Below, in pieces: positions 16,639 to 24,262 of a stretch of DNA of 32,141 nucleotides. The notes under the pieces are model-generated. The model was given only the letters and a program-made list of their open reading frames with translations. It did no database searches and was not told where the DNA came from. Position 1 is the stretch's first letter; the number at the start of each line of letters is the position of its first letter. This stretch comes from DAINBT01 sp036732785 (GTDB taxonomy: Bacteria > Planctomycetota > Phycisphaerae > Sedimentisphaerales > SM23-30): contig CAZICK010000042.1 in assembly GCA_964537505.1 (NCBI GenBank), forward strand, positions 1 through 32,141. The letters run 5' to 3'. The position numbers were made by a program, and so were the translations under genes.

Positions 16639-17196
16639 GTGGAAATGGGTGGGAATATCAAGCTTATTCAGGGGGATATTACCAGGCAGGGGACCGAGGC
16701 GATTGTTAATGCAGCTAACAGTTCGTTAATGGGCGGTGGTGGAGTGGATGGCGCGATCCATCGGGCTGGCGGATCGGAAATACTCCGGCAGTGTAAAGAT
16801 ATCGTGGCCCGTCAGGGGCGGCTCTCTACCGGCGAAGCGGTCGTCACTACGGCCGGTAATATGAAAGCCAAATATGTGATTCATACCGTAGGGCCTGTTT
16901 GGCACGGAGGCGATCACAATGAAGAGCAACTGTTGCGCAATGCCTACCATAATTCGCTACGGGTGGCGGTGGAAAATAATCTCAGGAGTATTTCATTTCC
17001 CTCGATCAGTACCGGGGCTTACAGGTTTCCTATCGACCGGGCCGCGGTTATCGCCCTGAAGACGGTAAATGAGTTTTTCGGTCAGCTTGAACCCGGCAAG
17101 TCCATTGATGTTTGGTTTGTCCTGTTCAGTAAAGAGGACCTGGGCCGGTACGAGACGGCTTACCGGGAAGTGTTTTCCGATAACGCTCGAGAATAA
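16639..17196 (+). CDS. Macrodomain protein (YmdB-like ADP-ribosyl hydrolase)
   Basis: The 185-residue protein is a stand-alone MacroD-type macrodomain, a family that removes O-acetyl from O-acetyl-ADP-ribose or ADP-ribose from proteins. Hallmarks are GDIT, VNAANSSLMGGGGVDGAIH (residues about 23-41) that binds the distal ribose, and SISTGAYRFPID near 122 for the diphosphate. GTG 16639 follows AGGA by about five bases; ATG 16645 is the alternative. The gene follows alr with six bases between, and the transcript probably ends at the terminator near 17470-17507. Its link to alanine racemase is not explained by known biology. Confidence 0.9.
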   Translation: MEMGGNIKLIQGDITRQGTEAIVNAANSSLMGGGGVDGAIHRAGGSEILRQCKDIVARQGRLSTGEAVVTTAGNMKAKYVIHTVGPVWHGGDHNEEQLLRNAYHNSLRVAVENNLRSISFPSISTGAYRFPIDRAAVIALKTVNEFFGQLEPGKSIDVWFVLFSKEDLGRYETAYREVFSDNARE

Positions 17197-17348
17197 TACA
17201 GAACATAATCCACTTCCTGACTTGCTCTTTTGTTTTTTTTACTGGGGTTTTGTAGAATTAAAATTGGTTTTCTATAAACCATCACGTCAAAACTGCCGAT
17301 TGAGAGAATGGTCCCGAATTAAGGGAATGGTTTCGATACAATAAAACG

Positions 17349-17477
17349 ATGTTTTCCGCTGAGGTGCGAAATCTCCTGAAAAAACCTGTGGTGCGAGTAA
17401 CAGGAGAAAGCAAGGTTATTGGAGGCGTAAATTACCAGAAGAATAAACACCCTGCCTCCCGGGACGTATGGGGTTGA
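17349..17477 (+). CDS. Candidate 42-codon small protein gene or small RNA
   Basis: ATG 17349 opens a 42-codon frame beginning MFSAEVRNLLKKPVV and ending HPASRDVWG, basic and soluble in character. The stop codon lies inside the first arm of the terminator. No Shine-Dalgarno site is in position (AAGGGA is 22 bases upstream). The DNA also shows RNA-like structure: CTCCTG/CAGGAG, CCTGT/ACAGG and GGAGGC/GCCTCC inverted repeats and two copies of GGTGCGA. It may therefore be a small protein, a small RNA with its own terminator, or the structured 3' tail of the alr transcript. I do not recognise any family. Confidence 0.3.
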   Translation: MFSAEVRNLLKKPVVRVTGESKVIGGVNYQKNKHPASRDVWG

Positions 17478-17507
17478 TGAACTGGCTGACATCAACCTCT
17501 TTTTTTT
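17470..17507 (+). terminator. Strong intrinsic terminator
   Basis: GGGGTTGATG (17470-17479) pairs with CATCAACCTC (17490-17499), nine Watson-Crick pairs and one G-U, around a 10-base loop. Eight Ts follow directly (17500-17507). It would end the alr-macrodomain transcript or a separate small RNA. Confidence 0.85.
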
Positions 17508-17573
17508 GCGCATAAAGATGATATTACAGAACCTTGGCGGGGGTAGTGTAAATCCGGCGGTCGCGGCTTTCCG

Positions 17574-19385
17574 TTATCCTTTGGTGTCGGATTTTTTTTG
17601 ACGAATGCTTATGTGGAGTTCTTCTAGTTGGTCCTCTTCCACGGGTGTAGGCGCTTCGGAGAGCAGACACTGGCCTCGCAAGGTTTTGGGAAAAGCGATG
17701 ACGTCACGAATGTTATCGGTACCGGTAAGTAGCATTATCACCCGATCGAGTCCCCAGGCGATGCCGCCGTGCGGCGGGGTGCCGTAACCCAGAGCTTGAA
17801 GGAAAAAGCCGAATCTCAACTGAGCCTGCTGTTCGCTGATACCCAACAGCTTGAACACCTTGGCCTGAACCTCCGGTTGATGGATACGAATACTGCCGCC
17901 GGCTATTTCATTGCCGTTGAGAATTATGTCGTACGCCTGTGAACGGATACCGCCGGGATCGCTGTCGAGTTTATCGAGGTCCTCGGCGACCGGAGCGGTA
18001 AAGGGGTGATGGAGCGAATCCCAACGGTTTTCCCCTTCGTTGAACTCGAAAAGCGGGAAATTGACCACCCAAAGGAAGTTATATTGATCGTCGCGGATCA
18101 GTCCCAGATCGGCGCCAAGTTTGCGTCGCAGCGGGGCGAGCGATTTGTTTACCACATCAGCGGTATCGGCGATCAGCAAAATAAGATCGCCGTTTTCAGC
18201 CTCGAAACGCTCGATAATCTCCTGCTGCTGCTGTTCGCTGAAGAACTTTGCGCTGCCGCCGGTAAGTGTCAGTTTTGATTTGTCGTCGTTTGTGACCACT
18301 TTGAGCCATACCAGACCGCGTGCCCCGTAATCACCGATAAATTTGGTAAGGTCTTTTTCAATATCATTGCGGGAGTAATTGCCGGCGCCTGTGGCGCAGA
18401 TGCCCTTAACGATCCCGCCCGACTGGATCGTATTGGTGAATATCTTAAACTCGCACGCCCCGGCGATATCGCTGATGTCCTTAAGCAGCATCCCAAAACG
18501 CGTATCGGGACGGTCGATACCATAATCAGCTATAGCCTGCTGATAGGTCATACGCGGTACCGGCAGTGGTATGTCCACACCGAGAATCTCCTTCCATACG
18601 CGGGCGAAACAGCCTTCGGTGATATTCATGATCTCATCCATACCGATAAAGCTCATCTCGACGTCAACCTGGGTGAATTCGACCTGCCGATCGGCGCGTG
18701 GATCCTCATCGCGAAAGCAGCGGGGAATCTGAATATAACGGTCCACTCCACTGACCATCAGAAGCTGCTTAAACAACTGCGGTGATTGTGGCAGGGCGTA
18801 AAAAGCGCCGGCCGTCAACCGGGAGGGAACGAGGAAATCACGAGCACCTTCCGGCGTACTTTTACCCAGGATCGGAGTTTCGACTTCATAGAAACCGTGC
18901 TCTTGATGATATTGCCGAACTATGGCGGCGGTCTTGCCGCGGACCCGCATAATGTGCTGCATTCGCGGACGACGCAGGTCAAGATAGCGATATTTCAGGC
19001 GCAGCTCTTCATTGATTTCGTCAACATCTTCAGAAGAATCCATCTCGATCTCAAATGGCGGGGTTTGGGCCTTGTTGAGAAGCTCCAGTTCTTTTACCTC
19101 GATTTCGATCTGGCCGGTGGGCAGTTTAGGGTTTTCCATGGCACGATGACGCACATAACCCCTGGCGGCAATGACCCATTCGGCCCTGAGCGTATCGGCT
19201 GTTTCGTGGAGCTGGGGATCGGCTTCGGGATTGAAGACCAATTGCGTTATGCCCTCACGATCGCGCAAATCGATAAATATCAAACCGCCATGGTTCCGGT
19301 AGGACTGGACCCAACCGGCCAATACCACTTCCCTGCCTTCATCGGCAGAACGTAACTCGCCGCAATAATTGGTTCTTTTTAACAT
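17574..19385 (-). CDS. aspS: Aspartyl-tRNA synthetase
   Basis: This is a class IIb synthetase of 603 residues, normal for bacterial AspRS. It has an N-terminal OB-fold anticodon-binding domain (about residues 1-110), motif 2 FRDEDPRADRQVEFTQ near 220, an inserted GAD domain in the middle third, and motif 3 GGIAWGLDRVIML near 550. ATG 19385 follows an AAGG site. The gene is alone on its strand and converges with the alr operon. Whether it is discriminating or also charges tRNA-Asn cannot be decided from this window. Confidence 0.97.
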   Translation of the reverse strand: MLKRTNYCGELRSADEGREVVLAGWVQSYRNHGGLIFIDLRDREGITQLVFNPEADPQLHETADTLRAEWVIAARGYVRHRAMENPKLPTGQIEIEVKELELLNKAQTPPFEIEMDSSEDVDEINEELRLKYRYLDLRRPRMQHIMRVRGKTAAIVRQYHQEHGFYEVETPILGKSTPEGARDFLVPSRLTAGAFYALPQSPQLFKQLLMVSGVDRYIQIPRCFRDEDPRADRQVEFTQVDVEMSFIGMDEIMNITEGCFARVWKEILGVDIPLPVPRMTYQQAIADYGIDRPDTRFGMLLKDISDIAGACEFKIFTNTIQSGGIVKGICATGAGNYSRNDIEKDLTKFIGDYGARGLVWLKVVTNDDKSKLTLTGGSAKFFSEQQQQEIIERFEAENGDLILLIADTADVVNKSLAPLRRKLGADLGLIRDDQYNFLWVVNFPLFEFNEGENRWDSLHHPFTAPVAEDLDKLDSDPGGIRSQAYDIILNGNEIAGGSIRIHQPEVQAKVFKLLGISEQQAQLRFGFFLQALGYGTPPHGGIAWGLDRVIMLLTGTDNIRDVIAFPKTLRGQCLLSEAPTPVEEDQLEELHISIRQKKSDTKG

Positions 19386-19491
19386 AATACCTTTTCTTTC
19401 TCAAACAGGACGCCACCATCAAATATATGATATGACTAACGTTTCATTTTGCCCTGCAGGTCAACATCGCTTATGGGTGCATCATAGCCGA

Positions 19492-19510
19492 GTTGACCGT
19501 CGCCGTCAAC
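19492..19510. promoter_or_regulatory. GTTGAC-N7-GTCAAC inverted repeat
   Basis: A perfect 6-bp dyad with a seven-base centre lies about 107 bases upstream of aspS. A further GTCAAC half-site lies at 19460-19465. It could be an operator for aspS or for the divergent cluster; no known regulator fits. Confidence 0.3.
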
Positions 19511-19642
19511 AAAATGTGAGGCTTGTTTTTCGCATTCTGGTATTTCTTGAACTTTGTGATTTTTTGTGTTAGTCTTTGATTGCTTTTCGGGTACAATACA
19601 GGGTCGGTATGGCACTTAACGTCAGCTTATAAAGGCGTTTAT

Positions 19643-19726
19643 GTGAATTTATCGCCCCTGGACGGCAGGTGGCGCGAATATCGGCGAAGGCTGCGCCGAC
19701 CTGTTACGGGAAAGGTGGGGGCCTGA
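19643..19726 (+). ncRNA. Structured leader upstream of the envelope cluster, with a possible 27-codon ORF
   Basis: A GC-rich hairpin is formed by CAGGT-GGCGC (19666-19675) and GCGCC-g-ACCTG (19693-19703), ten pairs with one bulge, inside an outer GCCCC/GGGGC stem (19654-19658 with 19718-19722). The same bases hold a GTG-started 27-codon ORF with an Arg-rich middle (REYRRRLRR) and AAAGG about eight bases before GTG 19643. It lies just before the first gene of the cluster, so it could be a riboswitch-like or leader-peptide attenuator. No known riboswitch core was recognised. Confidence 0.3.
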
Positions 19727-19759
19727 GAGTATGTATTGAGTTAACTTTCGCGGTTTTTT

Positions 19760-20878
19760 ATGATTTCAAATGATTTTCGTGATTTTAACAACATACTAAT
19801 CGTCAAACCCAGCAGCATGGGCGATGTGGTGCGGTGTGTGCCGATTTTGCACGGCCTACGCGGGCGATACCCTCAATCGCGGATCAGTTGGCTGATCCAT
19901 CCACAGTTTGCCGATCTGCTCAAGGCCGTCGGAGAATTGGACGAGATCGTCGAATTTGACCGCAAACGCTATGGAAAAATCATACGAAACCCAAATGCGA
20001 CCCGTGAATTTATCGATTTTGTACAGCGGTTACGCCAAAAACGATTTGATCTGGTAGTTGATCTGCAGGGTTTGTTTCGTAGCGGATTTTTGAGCTTCTG
20101 TACGGGTGCGAGGGTTCGTTTGGGTTTTAGCCGGGCCAGGGAGATGGCATCGGTGTTCTATACTCATCGGATAAAAATCCCGGCCGTCTGTGAGCATGTG
20201 GTGGAAAGTTACTGGCGTTTTGGCGAGGTGCTTGATTTTCCTAAGTCAAGTATGCAGTGGCACTTACCGATTGATCCGGCTGCCGGGCAAAGGGCCAGGG
20301 AACAGCTCGCTCGGCAGGGCGTGGAAAGCCCCGGGAAATATTTCGTAATGCTCGCCGGCGGTAGTAAGCCGGCCAAACGCTGGAGCCCGGAAAAATTCGC
20401 ATTACTTGCCGAACAGTTATATAAGTGTTATGATATGACGACGATACTGCTCGGAGCCGGGGCGTGTGAGAAGGCACTGGCCGAGGAAATCGCCCGAACA
20501 GTCCGGACAGCCGGTCTGGAAATTGTCGATTTGGTTGACCGGACAGATATTCAGGAGATGATGGCGATTATCGCGGGCGCCCGGCTGGCGGTAGGCAACG
20601 ATTCAGGACCGCTGCACATAGCCGCGGCCCTGACGGTGCCGGTAGTGGGTTTGTATGGTCCGACCGACCCGGTGGTGGTGGGTCCATACGGGCAGATGGA
20701 TGGCGTTGTCCTAGCCGGTTTTTCCGACCGACGTCGGCATCGTTACAGCCGTCGAAGCGAACATCAGATGGACAACATTACCGTAAAACAGGTGCTCGAA
20801 ACCGTTGAAAAAAAAATGAAATTGTCAGAGATACGCCAGGCAAAGGAACCCCGCGCAACTGATTCACACGCACTCTGA
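19760..20878 (+). CDS. Glycosyltransferase family 9 (heptosyltransferase-like)
   Basis: GT9 enzymes transfer heptose from ADP-heptose to lipopolysaccharide core or similar acceptors at the inner membrane face. The 372-residue protein has the N-terminal KPSSMGDVVRCVPIL (residues about 15-29), where family members bind the acceptor, and the C-terminal nucleotide-sugar site AVGNDSGPLHIAAALTVPVVGLYGPTDP near 279-306. The last 40 residues are charged and poorly conserved. ATG 19760 has no good Shine-Dalgarno site, but the family start is complete. It is first in a run of seven same-strand genes. The donor could be another sugar than heptose. Confidence 0.88.
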   Translation: MISNDFRDFNNILIVKPSSMGDVVRCVPILHGLRGRYPQSRISWLIHPQFADLLKAVGELDEIVEFDRKRYGKIIRNPNATREFIDFVQRLRQKRFDLVVDLQGLFRSGFLSFCTGARVRLGFSRAREMASVFYTHRIKIPAVCEHVVESYWRFGEVLDFPKSSMQWHLPIDPAAGQRAREQLARQGVESPGKYFVMLAGGSKPAKRWSPEKFALLAEQLYKCYDMTTILLGAGACEKALAEEIARTVRTAGLEIVDLVDRTDIQEMMAIIAGARLAVGNDSGPLHIAAALTVPVVGLYGPTDPVVVGPYGQMDGVVLAGFSDRRRHRYSRRSEHQMDNITVKQVLETVEKKMKLSEIRQAKEPRATDSHAL

Positions 20879-20930
20879 CAGTAGGCGACAGTAACAAACA
20901 CGGCCCGAAAGGTCGCGAGATAATATACAG

Positions 20931-21557
20931 ATGATATCCATTCGCAAAACAGCCAGGCGAATTGAACGTTTTGTGGTGCTCCGCGTTCTCCATGCAGACG
21001 ATACGCCGCATCGCCTGGCGCTGGGGATAGCATTGGGGATGTTCATCGCCTTGACACCGACCATGGGGTTCCAGATTGTTCTGGTATTACTGCTGGCGCC
21101 GTTTATTCGTGCCAACGGCCGTGTGGGGGTTCCTATGGTGTTGATAACCAATCCGTTCACGATGATGCCGATTTATGGTTTCAACCATTGGCTGGGCTAT
21201 CATCTGCTGAGCATATTCGGTGAGCGTCCGGGACTGAACATCGAAAAAGTTAAGAATACTATAGGTGATCTGCAAAGTTGGAATTATGTCTTTAAACATT
21301 TTTATGAGGCCCAGTTCTGGCACAGTCTGTGGCGTTTATTCATAAAATTCCTTAATGTCTCGCTCGACCTGTGGATTGGCAGTATCATCGTTGGTCTTTT
21401 CCTGGCGGCAATCAGTTATGTGGTCAGTTACAAACTTATTGTCTGGTATCGCAGTCATAATCCCATCATTCGATTGCGTCTGCGAAGAAAACTGCTGGCC
21501 AAAAAGGAACGCAACTTATGTCCGAATACGACGAAAAACAAGCCACAAAACCCGTAA
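20931..21557 (+). CDS. DUF2062 membrane protein
   Basis: The 208-residue protein matches DUF2062, seen in DTPHRLALGIALGMFIALTPTMGFQ (start and core, residues about 24-48) and VLITNPFTMMPIY. Two hydrophobic blocks are clear (about 30-62 and 145-172) with a very basic C terminus (RLRLRRKLLAKKERN). In other bacteria DUF2062 is often fused to or placed beside glycosyltransferases, which suggests a part in envelope glycolipid synthesis or export, but no activity is known. It follows the GT9 gene by 52 bases and overlaps the radical SAM gene by 40 bases, which implies co-expression. Confidence 0.85.
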   Translation: MISIRKTARRIERFVVLRVLHADDTPHRLALGIALGMFIALTPTMGFQIVLVLLLAPFIRANGRVGVPMVLITNPFTMMPIYGFNHWLGYHLLSIFGERPGLNIEKVKNTIGDLQSWNYVFKHFYEAQFWHSLWRLFIKFLNVSLDLWIGSIIVGLFLAAISYVVSYKLIVWYRSHNPIIRLRLRRKLLAKKERNLCPNTTKNKPQNP

Positions 21558-23038
21558 CAGCATCGCTGGAGCTTACCCACCCTCTGGAAAAATGGTTAAG
21601 CCGCGATTGGGTGCGATGGCTGTTGGGCATGCTCAGTAAAGATCGGCCGGGTTCATCACAACCACATCTGGACCGGGCTTTGACCAGCTATGGGGATCGG
21701 AAGGGGTTGTTACACGAACGGGTGATATACCGGCCAATTCATGCAATCATCGATCGGCTGCGGGGCGAAATGTCCCGACAGCAGCTTCGAGAAAAACTAG
21801 GTGGTCATCGCCCGACCGTACGGGGCATAGTCGCCACCGCTCGCAGTATAGCCCAGTTGGGTCTTACCGTGCCCCAGCGATGGCTGAACCCGTTGTTCGT
21901 AGTGTGGAATTTTACCAACAGATGCAATCTGCACTGCCGACACTGCTATCAGAGTTCCATTGACAAAACCGATGGCAGGGAGCTGTCGTTGGAGGAAAAA
22001 CTGAGCCTGATCGATCAGTTCGGGAACAATTATGTGGCAATGATAACTTTCACGGGGGGCGAACCGATGTTGAGCGGCGATCTGTACCCAGCACTCAATC
22101 GCTGCAATAAATACGGAATACACACCACCCTGGCCACTCATGGGGGACTGTTAAGCAAAGAACGATGCCGACGGTTGGCCGAGTTGGGCTTAAGATACGT
22201 GGAGGTATCGCTGGATTCTATCGATCCGGAAAAACACGATCAGTTTCGTGGTCGGGCCGGTACGTGGCGCCAATCGGTGGAGGGCGTTAAGAACGTTGTG
22301 GCCACCGATGGATTGCGGGCGGGGCTGGCAATGTGCGTAACACGGGAAAATATCCACGAAGTGGAAAAAATGCTGAAATTCGCGGTGGAGTTGGGAGTAA
22401 GCTGTTTTACTCACTTCAATTTTATACCGGTCGGACGCGGTAAGGAAATGGCCGATCATGATATCACTCCCGTGCAGCGGGAAGAATTGCTTTGTCTGCT
22501 GCATGAATGGATGCAATCGCGGCAAATCGGTGTGATCAGTACCGCTCCACAATTTGGACGCGTTTGCCTGGCGCACGCCGGCGAAGAAGGGCTGGTTTCC
22601 TGCTTTCACGTAGGTAATGGCAGCGGCATCGAGGCACAGATGGTGGCCCGATACCTGGGCGGTTGCGGAGCCGGTCGTACTTATGCGTGTTTACAATCCA
22701 ACGGTGACGTTACGCCGTGCGCGTACATGCCCGATCGAACCATGGGCAATGTTCGCCAAAACAGCTTTACCGAAATTTTTCGCGGCTCTCAATGGTGGGA
22801 TCTGCTATACAATCGCCACGAACGGGAAGGTAACTGTGGTATTTGCGAATATCGATATTATTGTGGCGGCTGCCGAGCCAGGGCTGACGCTTATTTTGAT
22901 CGACTCGATCAATCCGATCCCGGCTGTATCAACAATCTGGCTCTTTGGCAGCAGTTAACCGGTCCCACCACAACTGAAACCGTTCAGATCGACAACCGGC
23001 AATACCTCTATAAACACCTGAAAACATCGGATGCGTAG
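21518..23038 (+). CDS. Radical SAM/SPASM-like enzyme with an extra N-terminal domain
   Basis: The 506-residue protein has the radical SAM cluster motif CNLHCRHC with C136, C140 and C143, then the GGEPM SAM-binding segment near residue 185. The C-terminal part has a cysteine-rich SPASM-like region (ACLQSNGDVTPCAYM, later CGICEYRYYCGGCRA), so one or two auxiliary 4Fe-4S clusters are likely. Residues 1-125 are not part of the core and I do not recognise them. ATG 21518 follows AAGGA by nine bases and overlaps the DUF2062 gene. SPASM enzymes modify peptides or small molecules; no precursor peptide gene is seen nearby, so a lipid, glycan or cofactor substrate is as likely. Confidence 0.85.
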   Translation: MSEYDEKQATKPVTASLELTHPLEKWLSRDWVRWLLGMLSKDRPGSSQPHLDRALTSYGDRKGLLHERVIYRPIHAIIDRLRGEMSRQQLREKLGGHRPTVRGIVATARSIAQLGLTVPQRWLNPLFVVWNFTNRCNLHCRHCYQSSIDKTDGRELSLEEKLSLIDQFGNNYVAMITFTGGEPMLSGDLYPALNRCNKYGIHTTLATHGGLLSKERCRRLAELGLRYVEVSLDSIDPEKHDQFRGRAGTWRQSVEGVKNVVATDGLRAGLAMCVTRENIHEVEKMLKFAVELGVSCFTHFNFIPVGRGKEMADHDITPVQREELLCLLHEWMQSRQIGVISTAPQFGRVCLAHAGEEGLVSCFHVGNGSGIEAQMVARYLGGCGAGRTYACLQSNGDVTPCAYMPDRTMGNVRQNSFTEIFRGSQWWDLLYNRHEREGNCGICEYRYYCGGCRARADAYFDRLDQSDPGCINNLALWQQLTGPTTTETVQIDNRQYLYKHLKTSDA

Positions 23039-23065
23039 ATGGCGATAAAGCCCGACAGGTGAAAC

Positions 23066-23599
23066 ATGAACAGCAATAATGTCAATACTTGCACAATAAA
23101 TAAAACGGATTCTTCCGCCACGTCACAGACGGGATCGGCATATCGTTTTTGGGCGGCTTTTATTGCGCTGGGGTGTCTGGCTGTGCTTGCCGTGGCTGGC
23201 TATGTCAAACCGGCTTCGAGTGGAGTTGGTACTCACCAACAACTCAATTTGCCGGCTTGTGGGTTTTACGAGTTGACAGGCTATCCATGTCCCACCTGCG
23301 GAATGACAACCGCGTTTTCTCAGATGGTACGTGGTAGGGTTCTGTGGAGTTTTGCCGTTCAGCCGGCCGGGGCAATCGGGGCGATGGTGTGCATATTTGT
23401 TGCCGTTGTGTCCGGCTGGGTGGCCCTGAGTGGTCGGCGCGTTGACAAATACATTTACCGGATATGTACACGTTGGCCGCCGATATGCCGACTTTTTAAT
23501 TCTGTTTACGGCGGTTGGATTATCATTTCTATAATAGCCGTAATTGTGTTGCTTTCGTGGGGATGGTTGTGTTTGCTGACCTGTTTGAGGAGCGTATGA
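23066..23599 (+). CDS. DUF2752 membrane protein
   Basis: The 177-residue protein contains the DUF2752 signature: LPACGFYELTGYPCPTCGMTTAF at about residues 57-79, with the CPTCGMTT motif just before a membrane segment. Three hydrophobic segments are visible (about 27-47, 95-120 and 148-172). The paired cysteines could bind metal or form a disulfide. The function of the family is unknown. AGGTGAAAC before ATG 23066 supports the start. It follows the radical SAM gene by 27 bases and precedes the first lipoprotein by 6 bases, so it is firmly inside the operon. Confidence 0.85.
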   Translation: MNSNNVNTCTINKTDSSATSQTGSAYRFWAAFIALGCLAVLAVAGYVKPASSGVGTHQQLNLPACGFYELTGYPCPTCGMTTAFSQMVRGRVLWSFAVQPAGAIGAMVCIFVAVVSGWVALSGRRVDKYIYRICTRWPPICRLFNSVYGGWIIISIIAVIVLLSWGWLCLLTCLRSV

Positions 23600-23605
23600 T
23601 CCGAT

Positions 23606-24250
23606 ATGAAAAAATCTATAATTACATTTGTCATTCTGTCGGCGGTAACATTCTCTCTGACAGGTTGTAATATGCTGGAATGGCCAACTTATGTTCTGTT
23701 TGGCCAAAGAACCACAAAAGTCAAGGCGGAATACCTCGGCCTTAAGGATCAGAAAACAATCGTCATCGTAACCGCCGAACAGGGAATTGATTTTGAATAT
23801 CCCTATGCCCGCAGTAGCATAGTGATGGCAACTGTTCAGGCTATCGGTCACCACGTTAAAGGAGTGGAATTTGTCGAACAGGAAAAGATCGAGAATTTTC
23901 AAATGGAAAACCTGGACTGGGCTGCGCTGCCCAGGGACCAAATTGCCCGGAAGTTCGGCGCTACACGGATTGTCTGGCTGGACCTCTATCAATTTACCAT
24001 GTTCGAAGAAGAAAGCCTGCGCCTGTTACGAGGCAACATCCGGGCGACAGTCCAGGTTTACGAAGTTGACGATAATACTACCCGGTTCAACCGGGCGGCG
24101 TACCATAGCGAAGTGGCTGGCATTTGGCCGGAACAAGGCCCGCTGGCCATGAGCAATTCCGCTTTGGAACGGCTCAAAACGCAAAGCATAATCGGCTTTG
24201 CCCAGCAAGTGGCACAGAAATTTTACGATCACAAAAGACCGGTTAAATGA
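23606..24250 (+). CDS. Lipoprotein with a predicted LpoB/CsgG-like fold, paralogue 1
   Basis: The 214-residue protein has a lipoprotein signal: MKKS, a hydrophobic core and lipobox LTGC with the cysteine near residue 21. The mature part alternates strands and helices (KTIVIVTA, then a helix, then VEFVEQEKIENF, IARKFGATRIVWLDLYQF and IRATVQVYEVDD). This order recalls small outer-membrane lipoproteins of the LpoB/CsgG type; that is a topology judgement, not a family match. It aligns in layout with the next gene product. ATG 23606 lies six bases after the DUF2752 stop, with GAGGAG somewhat far upstream. A structural envelope role is inferred. Confidence 0.7.
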   Translation: MKKSIITFVILSAVTFSLTGCNMLEWPTYVLFGQRTTKVKAEYLGLKDQKTIVIVTAEQGIDFEYPYARSSIVMATVQAIGHHVKGVEFVEQEKIENFQMENLDWAALPRDQIARKFGATRIVWLDLYQFTMFEEESLRLLRGNIRATVQVYEVDDNTTRFNRAAYHSEVAGIWPEQGPLAMSNSALERLKTQSIIGFAQQVAQKFYDHKRPVK

Positions 24251-24262
24251 GGCACTCAGGAA

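Larger units (their letters stand above)
17197..17573. other. Intergenic region between the macrodomain gene and aspS
   Basis: The flanking genes converge. On the plus strand there are two weak -10-like sites, TATAAA (17273-17278, with TTGTAG 17 bases upstream) and TACAAT (17337-17342). They are followed by a 42-codon ORF with several inverted repeats and a strong terminator. No terminator for aspS on the minus strand is evident. Confidence 0.5.
19386..19759. other. Divergent intergenic region between aspS and the envelope cluster
   Basis: It holds a GTTGAC/GTCAAC dyad (19492-19510) with a third GTCAAC half-site at 19460-19465, a TACAAT -10-like hexamer (19592-19597) without a good -35, and a GC-rich structured segment (19654-19722) before the GT9 gene. 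I see no clear aspS promoter. Confidence 0.45.

Noticed and set aside
17390..17420. SRP RNA-like segment (ACAGG followed by AGAAAGCAAGG)
   Set aside because: The order loosely recalls the SRP domain IV loop, but the GGAA-type tetraloop and its closing pairs are missing.
19643..19726. Similarity of the 27-codon ORF (LSPLDGRW) to the start of adenylosuccinate lyase
   Set aside because: The match is only eight residues and the frame stops soon after; it is more likely chance within a structured leader.
23123..23992. Minus-strand open frame of 289 codons
   Set aside because: It is antisense to DUF2752 and the first lipoprotein gene, both of which have clear family or signal features.
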